Below are positions 1-12,500 of a stretch of 64,000 nt of DNA, one piece after another. Made by a program: the position numbers and the translations under genes. The notes under the pieces are model-generated. The model ran no database searches, was not told the DNA's origin, and saw only the letters and a list, made by a program, of their open reading frames with translations. Each line of letters starts with the position of its first letter. Position 1 is the first letter of the stretch. Origin of the DNA: Takakia lepidozioides (Eukaryota; Streptophyta; Takakiopsida; Takakiales; Takakiaceae); assembly GCA_030704615.1 (NCBI GenBank), contig CM060732.1, forward strand, positions 7,008,001 through 7,072,000. The letters are read 5' to 3'.

Positions 1-480
1 TGTCTGGAAAAATGGCGCCGAATTTCCAGTTACATGGCCCAGAACTGCCCAACATCTGTACAATCCCCGGCACCATGTACCGAAATTCGGCGCCACATTT
101 CCAAATTTTGGGCTTACACACCTGCCATGTTGGGACCTATATAGCCACGAAATTCGGCACCATTTTTCGCCGGAGGTACCTATTACTGCGAAATACGTCG
201 CAGATTTATCCGGTTGCGGAACCTATTATCGCGAAATTCGGCGCCATTTTTGCAGATGTCGCTCGGAATTTGCATGAGCGGAAGACGAAATATCATGAGC
301 ATGGCTCCCAAAACTACAGTTTCAGCTTCAAACAATGAATATTATATTAGTTTTGTTCTGACACATTCCATTAAAATAATATTTTTAATATTTTTTATTT
401 CCAGAATTTGTACTTCTGCTCATGAAAACTGATTGTCTTACTACTCCGCTCATGGCGCTCATGCTCATGAAATAGCTAAC
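1..480. repeat. Degenerate repeat of a GAAATTCGGCGCCA motif
   Basis: No convincing gene. The motif GAAATTCGGCGCCA, or a one-base variant, occurs at about 80-93, 148-161 and 232-245, with an inverted copy at about 13-26. The last two forward copies share the flank TATTA(C/T)(T/C)GCGAAAT and are followed by a T run. This looks like the decayed edge of a dispersed or tandem repeat. The short open frames here carry no recognisable domain. Confidence 0.4.
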
Positions 481-483
481 CTC

Positions 484-2190
484 GCCCCAAAGGCCACAGC
501 CTCTCACAGCCCGTCACAGCCCCATCCAGGCCGCTCATTGCAGTTTAGCCATTTCTCTAAGGGGTTTAGCCATGCCAAGCTAGGGTTTGTGTCTCTTGAA
601 CCTTGAGCTCTCTTGCAACGAGCTATGGTAGCTGTGAAGAAGTCAGCAAGGTATTCTTGCTTTCTTTGGCTCCGACACATCATCAATAATAGCTCTAAGT
701 CATGAGGAAGATGCTTGGCACAATCCAAGCCCTCTTTCTCACTTAAACTCCCTCAAACACGCCATTCAAGACCGTGACAAGCAACCATGCCTTGCTGGTT
801 TCCAGCCCTTGTAAGCACTACTTCATGTGCTCTCCTTGGCCATAACATGTATCTTAGAGCCTATTCCAGCCCCCTACACCTGTCGCTTCAAGAGCCATGC
901 TCTATTTAGGCTTTGTAGTTGAAACCCCAACTCAAAATACGCTCTACAAGTACCGAACTGTCACCTAAGAGCAAATCAGCCCCTTACCTTCCCTTCTAGC
1001 TCTCCATAGCTTAAAGATGGCGGCTTAACTAGGCTGAATGCATGCTCCACACATGCACTACTCCCACATAAGAGAAATCAGCTCCTTTGCTTCCTTTCTT
1101 GCATCCTGCACAAACTTGAAAATACAAGCTTCAGCGGGCTGAAAGCATGCTCCACACATGCCCTAAAGGGAAACCAGGCCCTTCTTTCCTTTCTTGCACT
1201 CCCAAACCTGAAAGTACAAGCCTTCAATGGGCTGAAAGCATGCTCCACACATGCATTGCCCTCACATAAGAGAAATCATCCTTTCCCTCTTCCTTGCTTG
1301 CCCTCTAAGCTTGAAGATGGAAGCTTCAATGGGCTGAATGCATGCTCCACACATGCAACCCCTTCACACAAGAGGTATCAGCCCCCTATCTTGGCTGAAT
1401 GCATGCTCCACACATGCATCCCCTTCACACAAGAGGTCATATCAGCCCCCTATCTTGGCTCATTGGCTCCTTGATGCTCTCTAAAACAAGACTAAGCACT
1501 CCACAACCTTTGCCAAGCTCCTGAAACCCTAAGGCTTATATTTCCAGCCACAAGACACTTCTCTTGTTATACAAGAGCTTTTCTTCCAAGCTCTGAAACC
1601 CTAGGTGCATATTCCATGGCCTTGCCGCACCTCTTAGCTCCTGTTCCAGCCCTGCTCTTGCCATGGCAAGAGCCCTCTCAATGCTGAAGCTCGAGATTGA
1701 AACCCAATCTCAACATACTCCACAAAGTGCACTGATTTGCCCCAAGCCAAATTAGCCCTTTCGCTTGGTCTTGCAATCCTTCACACAATGAAAGCTCGCA
1801 TTCCCAAGGCCAGTTCTCAGCTTTGCCACCAAAGCCACTATAACCTGCTCTCGACTGATCCTCTTCCCAATCGTGCTTGCTCATGCATGTACACAATCTG
1901 AAACCATGAAGGTGCTCTGGAATTACCTGCAGCATGGTGCTTTCATCTCTGAAGCTGAAGATCGAATGCCAAGGTCTATCACCTTGTAACCCACATCGCC
2001 TCCGCTCCTAACAACCAAGAGCTCTACGGTGCTCCTTGCATAACAACCTGGTTTCTCTCATTTTCAAGCAAAAACCACAAGTGCTATAACTAACTCGAAC
2101 CTGACACTCACAGACTCGAGCTCATTTTTCTCGAGTGATAAAGAAAAAGAATACAAGCACAAGCTCATGCGAGCTCACAAAGCACATTTA
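484..2190 (-). repeat. Long dispersed repeat, copy 1 (inverted relative to copy 2 at 42 kb)
   Basis: Read on the minus strand, this segment follows the same order of sequence as 42023-43660 on the plus strand. Both copies begin at TTGTGAGCTCGCATGAGC, share a stretch encoding MLQVIPEHL and DWEEDQSRAGYSG, then the GCATGC modules, and end in GGCTGTGACGGG units. Sequence outside the shared border differs between the copies. The TG start would suit a solo LTR or a terminal repeat of a large element, but no clear CA end or target duplication was found, so the element class is undecided. Confidence 0.65.
1030..1465 (-). repeat. Tandem modules around GCATGCTCCACACATGC
   Basis: Within dispersed-repeat copy 1, a module of roughly 60-110 bases recurs about five times. 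Each has GGCTGAA(T/A)GCATGCTCCACACATGC followed by an A/G-rich stretch (AAGAGAAATCAG or AAGAGGTATCAG) and a pyrimidine-rich tract. The core is near-palindromic because GCATG and CATGC flank it. Shorter, more degenerate versions occur in copy 2 (about 42790-43100). The spacing is irregular, so this is a degenerate internal repeat, not a CRISPR-like array. Confidence 0.6.
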
Positions 2191-3270
2191 CCCAAAAGAG
2201 GGAAGTTCGTCCCCAGCAACCATCTCTATTACATTTTTCTGCATAAGATGTTTTGTGACCCAAAAAAAGACAATTTCTTTTCCTAGGCCATGTTTGGTTT
2301 TAGCGAAGTTGATATCCTTTTGCAGTGGAACAACTCACAAACACGTTGAATTTGCCTATGTAGTATTCGGGAGCATGTCCCTACAGCTTTTGGAGATTGC
2401 AAGTCATGGGTATTGAGTGCAACTTTGAATATTTTAATACATTTTTCATCCAAACTTTTGTGGATGACTTCAACTTCAATCTAATTTGCGCGTCGCTTGT
2501 TCACCATTTCAAGTTATTGCATGTTCTAGTTCTGCCTTGCTTGTATGTCCAATTTGTCCATCCACATCTTATGGAACCCATTGCTACCCTATGGGCTATT
2601 TGTTTCTACTCATTATGTTTTTCCACGGTGACAAGCCCTCCTATTTTTGTCCTTGACTATAGGGTCTGCTTCTCTTGCTGCACCGCCTTGCGCTCACGCT
2701 TAGTGGGTAAAGCGTGAGCCCGGCTCACGGGGCTAGGCTAACGCCGTAGCTACGCTGCATAATTTGCTGTCATGAATACCTTGTCTATTTAACTTGTTCT
2801 TGCTAGTTGGTGGGGAGATTGCATCATTCTCAATATTTTCCTCCAATGCATCATAATCGTTGTAGGGGTCAAATTGTATGCCTGTAAATTGGGAGTTGGG
2901 GTCCAAACTTTTATTATCCAACGCAGCGTGGTCATCAACCATGATCTAATGTTTCTTGGTCACCTTATGGAGGAATTTGCCAGGGGATCCGGTATGACCT
3001 AAAGTTGGTTTGGAAACTGTAGTAGTTGGTGTGGAGTGTGAATTCACATCATCTTCTATTTTTGGCATTGAGCAATGTTGCCACTTACAAGATCGAGGGT
3101 CATTTTTTATCCTTCTTTGCCATGGCCATGTCGATGCTCACAATAGGTGGGCTAATCATTGAGGACATTGTATATGGATTATTGAAAAACGAAATTGAAA
3201 TGCGGGTTGGATTTGTCCCAATCCACACCCAAGCATCAATCGTGTGAGAAGGTGGATAAGGTGTAACAAC
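2191..3270. other. No recognisable gene
   Basis: Intergenic DNA with short open frames on both strands, none showing a known domain or plausible splice pattern. A GC-richer patch at about 2690-2760 contains CGTGAGCCCGGCTCACGGGG with a small inverted repeat and probably marks a junction between unrelated repeats. Confidence 0.4.
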
Positions 3271-3274
3271 TATA

Positions 3275-3560
3275 TGGATACAACACATGTACTGGAGACC
3301 CTAAAAGTGATCCTTGGAACAGCGATGAAATCCAAAGGAGGTTCATGGATCAACATAGACTTCGCATTGAACGTGGAAGAGCATGAGACAGACAAAGTAG
3401 TTGACATGGACACTCAATGGACACAATACATGTATTGGACTCTGGGGCTTGAAATGATAATCCTTAGAGCACCGATGAAGTGCAAGGGAGGTTCATGGAT
3501 CCACATGGACTTAGTACTGAACATGGAAGAATATGGGATATACTAAGCAGTTGACATGGA
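3275..3560. repeat. Two-unit tandem duplication, period about 143 bp
   Basis: The unit starting TGGATACAACACATGTACTG at 3275 is repeated with substitutions from 3418 (TGGACACAATACATGTATTG). Shared blocks include GGAGGTTCATGGATC, AACATAGACTT versus CACATGGACTT, GAACRTGGAAGA and AGTTGACATGGA. Open reading continues through both units, but the peptide is not recognised. A third, more diverged relative may lie at 3550-3730 (GACTTGTGAGGAATATAATT and GACTTCAATGGGAATATAAT). Confidence 0.6.
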
Positions 3561-3959
3561 GAAACAAAGAGTAATGAGAGAAGTGTTGGAATCATGGACG
3601 CACAATGGACTTGTGAGGAATATAATTGTATATGAGTGGAAGCTAAAGGAGCACAAAGCCTGAGCTACGAGATGTTGAAGTCAGGGACACACAACAGACT
3701 TCAATGGGAATATAATTAGTTAACTTGAGTCCACATTGAAGACTCTGGAGAAACTAACAAATTGCAGAGAAGATAGACTGAGATGAATAATTAAAATATG
3801 GCTTGCCTTTGAATTGCTTGCTGTGGATGTCAAACTTGTTGAATGCTTCAGAATGCTTGTTTCCTCTTCCCCATTGGTATATCAAACTCCTATCAATCAA
3901 TACTCCAATAGAGGTATCATATCATACAATTGATGATTATGTTTCATGTATATGCCCGA

Positions 3960-4005
3960 ATGTACATACATACATACATACATATATGCATGCATATATA
4001 CATAT
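3960..4005. repeat. CATA/TATG microsatellite
   Basis: A run of ACAT units passes into alternating ATGC/ATATAC sequence. It is a simple sequence repeat with no coding meaning. Confidence 0.8.
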
Positions 4006-4052
4006 TCAACAAAACTTTGGAAATGAACAATAGATTGTTAGGAAGTAGGTTG

Positions 4053-4195
4053 TTCCAAACAACTATGTTGTTAACAACCTAGTCATAGTTGTTTGGAAAA
4101 TAAAGCATCTTTCAAACAGTATTGACAATTTCTTTTAGTTGAAGTTGTGGTCAATCAGTACACACTGTTAGGAAAAATTTGACCACAACTTCAAC
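4053..4195. repeat. Two adjacent perfect inverted repeats (MITE-like foldbacks)
   Basis: TTCCAAACAACTATG at 4053-4067 pairs perfectly with 4084-4098 (15 bp, 16-nt loop). GTTGAAGTTGTGGTCAA at 4138-4154 pairs perfectly with 4179-4195 (17 bp, 24-nt loop). Two hairpins in under 150 bases, in an AT-rich setting without a gene, suggest a foldback element or MITE fragment. No target duplication was identified. Confidence 0.55.
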
Positions 4196-4477
4196 CCTAA
4201 CAACGTCAACTTAGTTTGGTGTTGTTAAGGTCGAATCAGGGCTTGTTAGAGCATGTTTCCACGTAGACCTGACCCTGTCCAATGACGTTATCGATTGGGT
4301 TTGATTAGTTGACTTGGGGTCGGCCCGTCCATGTAAGCACCCCAACTCCCAAGAGAAACCGGTGCTTACAAGACGCTTCAATCAAGGAGGGAGAGTTAAG
4401 AAAAAAACCTGCTCAGCAAGTCTTCCCAAAAATCAACTCTAAACAACACGTAAAAATCAAAGATCGGGACCAGATCT

Positions 4478-4668
4478 CCTAACTTCCCACTTTTCCCCAA
4501 GAGGCAAGAGGTCGGACCCGAGATACGTTTGGGATCGAGTTGCACATAGAAGGGACCCACTAAGCTTCACCTAACTTCCCACTTTTCCCCGGGAGGCAAG
4601 AGGCAAGAGGTCGGACCGAGATAGGGTTCGGGATCGAGTTGAACATAGAAGGGACCCACTAAGCTTCA
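4478..4668. repeat. Tandem duplication of about 91-100 bp
   Basis: Two consecutive units, each running from CCTAACTTCCCACTTTTCCCC through GGCAAGAGGTCGGACC and GGGATCGAGTTG to GGGACCCACTAAGCTTCA. The second unit has an extra GGCAAGA and a few substitutions. Just upstream, GTAAGCACC and GGTGCTTAC (about 4335-4371) form a small inverted repeat. The host element is not recognised. Confidence 0.65.
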
Positions 4669-6537
4669 CAACCCGACCTTGACGCCATCTGGAAGGAGGC
4701 TCTTAGGGTCAAATCAGTTTGTTAATGGCTGGCACAAGGACAGGGTTTGTGGTCAATCAGTATTCCATAACCACCACCCCGCTCCATTCCAAATCCGTAA
4801 ACGTTTACTCTTCACCCTGGGTCAACCCCCCTGTTGTGAAGGAAGCCAAGTGACTGCCACTAACCAAAGCACATGAATCAATGGCCCAGATCAAGCTACA
4901 TAGCAAGGTTGAGGTATGATTCAAATCCCCTCCGTGCATCTCCAACGGCTATGCCATGTACGCCACCATTTAACAACTACAACAACTACACAATGATTTA
5001 ATAACTACAGAATGAAAGACATGAAAAAGGAGAATTAGGTGGCAGGAGAATCCACAGCTTCCTAAGCAACGTCGTGACCTAGAGAGCCTTACTATGGACC
5101 ATGCCTACGTCGATTGTGGTGGTGTCGGACCAAGCATGAGCACTCATCTGCACACAAAATTTGTATTGTTGGCACATGGATACCCAAATGTGCACTAAGA
5201 CTTCCGAGAACATAAAGCACCCAGCTTTCCTAAACCTTTAGATGATAGAACGAACTATCAAGATTGGCTGCAAGAGTCCATCCTTCTTCAGAAAGTTAAT
5301 ACATAATCACCTCTCACCTGGGAAGTAAAATTAGACCAGCATGACAAAATATGTCGATTTCAAAAACCAGTTCCATGCCACTCTGCAGCATCCATTGGCT
5401 TTGGACATGCATGCAAGCTCAGAAGCTATCTTTGGGCATAATTCCCAACATCCTATCAACTCTCTGCTAAGCAGGCCTATTACAATGTACTTTAACTACT
5501 AAGGATCACGTTGTGCATAATATGGAATCAGCATGGATACATCGGACAAACGCACATCATATACCCATACCCCCAATGAATCCAGCACAACAAATAGAAA
5601 TGCAAATGTGATTGCCGGCCAATAGTGTGCCCCAAACGTTAACCGTTAACTGCCCGTGTCCAAGTCATTCACTGTTCGGCCAGTCACACCATAAAACTGC
5701 AGGAAAAGAGGCCACCGATTGTTGTGTACGTAGGAGACATGCACAAGGCAAAAAATAGGCCCCCTGACATTTCCTGTTCTGGATGATTTGGTCAGGTTTT
5801 GTTGACCATGCATCACTAATGAAAGCATAGCCACACTAACCAGAAAGAGAAAATACAACATCAGTAGAAATATGAATATGGACAACAGGAAAATTGCTCA
5901 AAGATTCCGTTACACTAAACCAGAGAATTAAAAGAAAGAAAAAGTGAAAATTTTGTCCATGGGAACTCTTTGATTCTGATGAAGAAAGGCAACAAGGAAA
6001 GAAAGTCTATACAATCCACATAAGTGAAGAGCAGACTGGCAGCCAACCTCAGCATCTACATGTACCACAGTATTGGCCTTGAAGATCAGAGAAGACATGT
6101 ACAGAGGCAGCAGAGAAAAAGCTCTGCATTCAGTCAAAAGATCTCACAATCATCATAACTGGGTTCTTTGGACAGCAACAAAGCTGGTGACCAACTAGGT
6201 AGGCAGTGATCCAGGTCAATCACAGTATTTGACAAGCAATCCATGATACAAGCAATCTGTGTTTCTGACATCAAACCAACCAACCAACCTACCTACCTAC
6301 CTGGTGACCTAGATTACACAAAACTTCAAATTCAAGGCCAGCAACTTACAAGCTGGTAGATGACGACTGATCAGTGCAACATAAACCTTCCTCGCCAGGT
6401 CATCACTTGGTGACCGCCTGTTCATCAATTGCGATCCCACACTGATTTGACCAATCTTCCTCTGAACAAGAACTATACAAGACTCGCATGAAGTATCACC
6501 ATACCTTGCAATTCCAGGTTCAAAATCTGCTGGGGTG
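4669..6537. other. Downstream flank of the coiled-coil gene; no gene seen
   Basis: No open frame here has a recognisable domain. The right part, just beyond the stop codon at 6538-6540, is expected to include the 3' untranslated region of the minus-strand gene, but no polyadenylation signal could be fixed with confidence. A short (ACCA)n/(CCTA)n microsatellite lies at about 6272-6301. Confidence 0.4.
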
Positions 6538-9500
6538 TTAGGAAATTACTTCTGCATCCTTAGGCACTGTTGCACCATCAACTTGCCGTAATTGTGCTAT
6601 TTCCATGCTTGTGTTGGGAATATCCTCATCAAGCTCGTCAAACTCCCACCCTTCTGTTTCTTGGGGAGTGCTGCTACCTGCTGTTTCTTCCAGTACTGCA
6701 TTCGCACCTTCTTTCTCCGAATCTGCAATTGATTTTGAAACCCCACCTACAACGTAAGGATCATTGTATTGTCTTACATCACTAACCAATGGTGGCTTGA
6801 CTGAAGCTGAAGGTGGGGCCAGTGCTGCCTCTCCAGAAGGCAGACTTCTCCCCAGTCTCGTCCAACCATGCTGCTCCATCTCCATTGGGGGCTTTTGCCT
6901 CGCCTCAAAGTCACTCCACAATTTCTCCACTTTCGCAAATATACTGTTGAGCTTATTAGTTGTTTCATCTATCTCCCTGCAACGCAACCCACAATTCATG
7001 GTCATAACAAAAAGGGGAAAGCAAGGAGTGAAGTTTGAAGAAACCCCCTATCTGTTTTCAAATGCAAAGGCAATACTAACGCACCCATCCTTGCCAAGTT
7101 GGTGGTGCGTTTGCACGTCATCTTTCAACTTGTTGATTGCCTTCAGTGCACGATCCACCTGGACCACACACACACGGTTCACAGGTTGACAAAGCATGAG
7201 ACCTGGGACACTCATGAACAATTGACATGCAGCTGACTTAGAATCCAGTTTATATATCCTGTGACCTCACCATCTACATTCCACTGAGACAGAAGCAGGG
7301 TGGTAAGAAAGGGACCGGTCTTGCCTATGATAGACATGTACTGAAGGAAGGGGAGTAAGAAACCTGTTCCTTGGCCTCCAAATACTTGTCCTGAATCTTG
7401 CGCTTGGCACTGACAATGTCAGCAATCACACCTTCCATCCCCAACTCCTGCATGTTCTCTCTGCAGTATTCGAAGAGGAAAGCTGATAAGCAAACATAGC
7501 ACATTTTCTAACGCGTCGGCATGGAACAAATTGATTTTAATCCTCTTTCATAATAACGCCTCCATGTACACTTTCTTGGAAGTGGCTAGATATGGAGGAA
7601 CGTCACTACCATTTGAGCTGACGTTAAACTCATCTTTCAATTTCTGAAAGTAGAGTTTTATTTGTCTTCAATTGTAGAGTTTGAAGCAAGCACCCAATTC
7701 AACATCCCCAAAGTCCAGATAGGTGTCACAAGGTCTAGTATATCAACGTACTGTTTGTGTTGCAGCGCTTCTAGTTCGTCCCCGCAGAACTTCAATCTTT
7801 TGAGGAAAAAGTTGAGCTCCTCCTACAACCAGCCCATCGGCCCTTTCTTACCTCTCATTATTACTTTTCTACAGTACTGCACACAAGTACCTCCTGGCAA
7901 TCCAAGGGTCTCTCACAGCAGCAGCTCACTACACTGTCTGGGAAAATACATGCAGATCCATAGATTTAACAGAACGGCTGAACACTTAAAGTGCAGAAAC
8001 AAGAGCGGAGAAACAAACCTCACGACATAATAAGTTGGATTCCGTCAACTGCAGGTATAGCTTCTTCGAGTCCTCATAAGCAGCCCTTTGGATTCACAAG
8101 GAAACAGCCAATCTGTAACATAGGGTGGAGAAAAGGAGAATAGTGCCACCAAGTCCAGAATAAGCAGGTACTATATGCTTCACCACAGCACCTAAGCTGG
8201 TGTCAGTAGGGGCGGAATAGTCCAATAACCTCCCTCCTTTCTATGTCTAGAGCACCAAAAGGACATTCAGAATGATGCTGAAGACTCCACACAAGTTAAA
8301 TTGATGTATGCATGATAAAATAAAGGGCAAAGAACAGAACTTGGTAAACGCCTTATGAACACATTATGATCGCCATCGTGCAGTACATGATCATCCAGAA
8401 GCAGACATGTACGTACTTGGTATCCTCGTCCCTTTCTTGACTACAATTAGACTGCAGGAGCCAGGTATCTTCCAGGAAGCTGAGCCATGTGCCCACTACA
8501 CTTGCTTCTGCCTTCTGTGCAGCCACAGCATGTGTGAGCTCTTCTTCCTGTGTTACATGCAACCACCATCCGTCTCTTTGTCACCATGAGGCAGTAAGCT
8601 GTATAGTTCAAAAGAAAAAACACAAGCTCAGCAGCTCATATTTTCCTTCTATCCCTCCCCACATAATTGAAGTCTTCGAACTTCATCCATAACTGCGAAA
8701 GACTCGAAGGTGGAAAATGGCACAGGGAAGCACACCTTGGCCGAGAGATGGGCAACAAGATGACTGCTGGCTTCATCAAACTGCTCTTTCTCTTCTTGTG
8801 TGTTGATGTGTCGTGCTGTTGCTGCTGCTAAAGCTGTCTTGACCTGTCAACCCGCAATCCCAGTACACTTCAGCATGCGCAGCAGGAAGCAATCAGAAAT
8901 AGATTGTACTCATAAGACGTTGTTTGCCGTAGCCTTGTGGCCATTGACCCCGCGCCCAGTTTGAGCGGGAACAAAAGGGACAGAACCTACCTCTGTCAGG
9001 GGCTGACGTTGGTAGTAAGACTTACCTCCATATAAAGAATTAATCCGGGTTTTCCAGATATCCTCTAGAAATCCCTTCACACAAGCATCAATCTGCTGTG
9101 TGTGATTTGCCCAAAAACTAGGCCTCAGGAGGGCCTGGGCAATCAGAAATAGAGAACCCACTACAATGAGATGGACAGCAAGAACCCCAGTAAGAGCAAG
9201 TGAAAGAGAGCAGAACACAGAAGAATGTAAGACGTTCGTTGCCGTAGCCTTGTGGCCATAGACCCCATGCCCGGTTTGGGCGGAACATAACATGAAAGAG
9301 AACAGAGGAAAGAAATTTATCATGTCTGCAGGAGGCCCAATGGGCTCATTGGACAGTAGAACACACAGGAATCAAGAACAAAAAAAAACCTCAAACATTG
9401 CCAAAGGCAGAGAGAGAACGAAGAAAAATAGAAAGAAAATTGTCAGGTCTCCAGGAGGCTCAAAAGGGCCTTTAGGACACAGTAAACCAAGAAAAGAAAC

Positions 9501-12500
9501 CAAAAGAACAGATCAAGCTGCAAATGTTGCTGAAGACACAGTACCTCATACAGGTAAGCTGCTAGCAGCATCCTCATAACTGAAGGCCTGTGCCAAGGAA
9601 GAAACAGAGAAGGACAAGGGGGAGAAAAGAGAGACGGAATAACTATTACATAAATGGAGCGTGCGGGACAGAGTAGAACCAAGAGAGGGACAGAGGGAAA
9701 CTAAAATAGCCCACAGGGGGTCTGATGGTCCATGGGATGAAAACAAGAAACCACTTCAAACACACCAAACTCTGAGAGAGAGAATGTACTCATAAGACGT
9801 TGTTTGCCGTAGCCTTGTGGCCATTGACCCCGAGTCCAGTTTGAACGGACATAAAGGGACAGAACCTACCTCAGTCAGGGGCTGACGTCGGTAGTAAGAC
9901 TTACCTTCATAAAGGACATTGATTCGGGTTTTCCAGATATCCTCTAGAAATCCTTTCACACAAGCATCAATCTGCTGTGTGTGGTTTGTCCAGTAACTAG
10001 GCCTCAGAAGGGCCTGGGCTTTTGGCTCAGCCTCGAGACTTTCAAAGTTGGTAACATAGGTACAGGCACAATTCTCTTGATAGATTGGAGGAGAGCTTCT
10101 CTCTGGTGAGAGTACCCCGGACAGTGAATCAGAAAATGAATATTGTCTTCGGGTTGCCCACATAACGGGCAATTGCACTCTCCCTTTCCTCTCTGCTTCT
10201 GTTTACTGTTCAAAGGTAGGCTTCCTGCCCTGAGTTTAAATTTCAGTCTGGTGCTGAGAGTGGGTAGATGCTTGAGGTCATCCATGATATCCTCCCCCAT
10301 GTCACAGACTGGAAACAGGTTCAGGGAAGTTTTCTGCCTAACTCTGAGATTGTACTCATAAGACGTTGTTTGCCGTAGCCTTGTGGCCATTGACCCCGCG
10401 CCCAGTTTGAGCGGGAACAAAAGGGACAGAACCTACCTCTGTCAGGGGCTGACGTTGGTAGTAAGACTTACCTCCATATAAAGAATTAATCCGGGTTTCC
10501 AGATATCCTCTAGAAATCCCTTCACACAAGCATCAATCTGCTGTGTGTGATTTGCCCAAAAACTAGGCCTCAGGAGGGCCTGGGCTTTTGGCTCAGCCTC
10601 GAGACTTTCAAAGTTGGTAAACAGGGGTACAGGCACAATTCCCTTGATAGAATTGAAGAGAGCGTCTCTTTGGTGAGAGAACCCCGGACAGTGTATCAGA
10701 AAATGAATACTGTCTTCAGATTGCCCACACAACGGGCAATTGCACTCTCCCTTTCCTCTCTGCTTCTGTTTGCTGTTCAAAGGTAGGCTTCCTGCCCTGA
10801 GTTTAAATTTCAGTCTAGTGCCGAGAGTGGGTAGACCCTTGAGGTCATCCAAGATGTCCTCCCCATGTCACAGACTGGAAACAAGTTCAGGGAAGTTTTC
10901 TGCCTAACTTCATTTTCATCAGACAATCATGGCAACAGACATGGCTTCGGACACTACAGCCTCTAAGTCAGATTTATCCAGCAGGGTCAAGACTTGCGGA
11001 TCCAGGTCCAGGTCCTTGAGGATCTCTTCTACTCTCTTCTGCCAGGACTTAGCCTGTTTGACAGGGCAGTCCTGTTTCCAAGATATAGAGTCAATTAACT
11101 TAGGATATCTGGTGTTGGGCATATGTTGCAGCTGACCCCACCATCTGACCTTGAATTCATCTCATCGGGAGCTTAAGGACGGAACGCCAAACTCACCCCG
11201 AACAGCCACTTTGGCTGTTTTGGAGCATGCTGACATACACTCCTTAAGCACCCCCACTTGAATGGATTCTAGAGACTTAGCCTGGTTGGAGTTATCAACC
11301 CATATAGCAGATCCGTACTCCAAGGCAGGTCTAATAACGCGACAAAGCATGGTTTTCTTAACCTCAGAGTTGACCCCTCTGCAGTGGAAAAATTTAGTGA
11401 GCCCCAGAGCTTTGCCCTTGCCAGTTTGAACAACTTTCCGGATATGTGCATCCCAATTACAATTGGAGGAGAACTCAATGCCCAGGTAAGTGTAGGAAGG
11501 GAGGACCAGGATCTCTTGGCTACCCCACTGCCACTTAAGATCACTTCCTCCCTCTCCTCTGTCGTTGAATGCTACCACTGCACATTTGCTGACATTAGCC
11601 TCTAGCCCCCAAAGATCAAAGTATCTCTTCGCGCAATCAATCAACTCCTGGAGATTGGTTGGAGTCTCCCCTATGCCTGCGAAGTCATCCGCAAACATAA
11701 GGGCTGGTATGGTGGTATCACCCACCCTTAACCCAAATCCCTCACTTTCCACATCCTCGAGGAGTTGATTGATGAAAACATTGAAGAGCAGAGGGGAGAG
11801 AGTACATCCTTGAGCTAAACCTTGGTCTATGTCAAAGAAGTTGGACTTCTGTCCGTTAACAGTGACACAGCTTTTGGTGTGAGCATACAAGTTGTGGACA
11901 ACTCTCCACATCTTTCCCTTGATCCCACAAGACCAGAGGCGGAACCATAGGCCATCTCTCCACACTGTGTCATAAGCCTTTTTGACATCCAGGAAAAAGA
12001 CATCTCTCTCAGGAGGGAGAGAGAGAGAGAGAGAGACAGGGACTTGAAGGGACAATGCCTTCACTTTGCCAAAACACTCAAGGTAAAGACCCTGCACCAT
12101 TAATCTGAACAGAACCACTCACCTCCTTTAGCTCTGCTTCAAGCTCTCGTCTTTTCTTCTCAAGCACTCGAATTTCTGCAGCAAGTGCCTGCAAAAGCCA
12201 GCCAAGGTAGATGCATCTGCATCAGATGTAGGTAAATATGATCAAGCCTCAAAAAAGTAGAAAAAGAGATTCAACCGAAAACCGGGAGCTACAACACAGA
12301 GGAACACACACACACATACAACAATGGAACTAACTGGATAGAGAAGGAAGGATCCAGAAGTGAAAAACACACATAGTAATGTGACATGGACTGAAAAGAA
12401 AAGCTAGGACGATTTGGCTTCAGGAAGGAAACAAGCATTTAACTCATGGTCTACCTTCTCAGATTCCGTCACTTCATGGGCTTTGGTGAATCGATAATTC

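Noticed and set aside
1030-1465. CRISPR-like impression from regular GCATGCTCCACACATGC repeats
   Set aside because: Spacing is irregular, the 'spacers' are themselves similar, no cas genes exist, and the DNA is clearly eukaryotic.
1678-1935. A gene encoding MLQVIPEHLHGF..., apparently conserved with 42277-42459
   Set aside because: The similarity extends far outside the frame through the whole dispersed repeat, and the frames end differently, so conservation reflects repeat copies and not coding selection.
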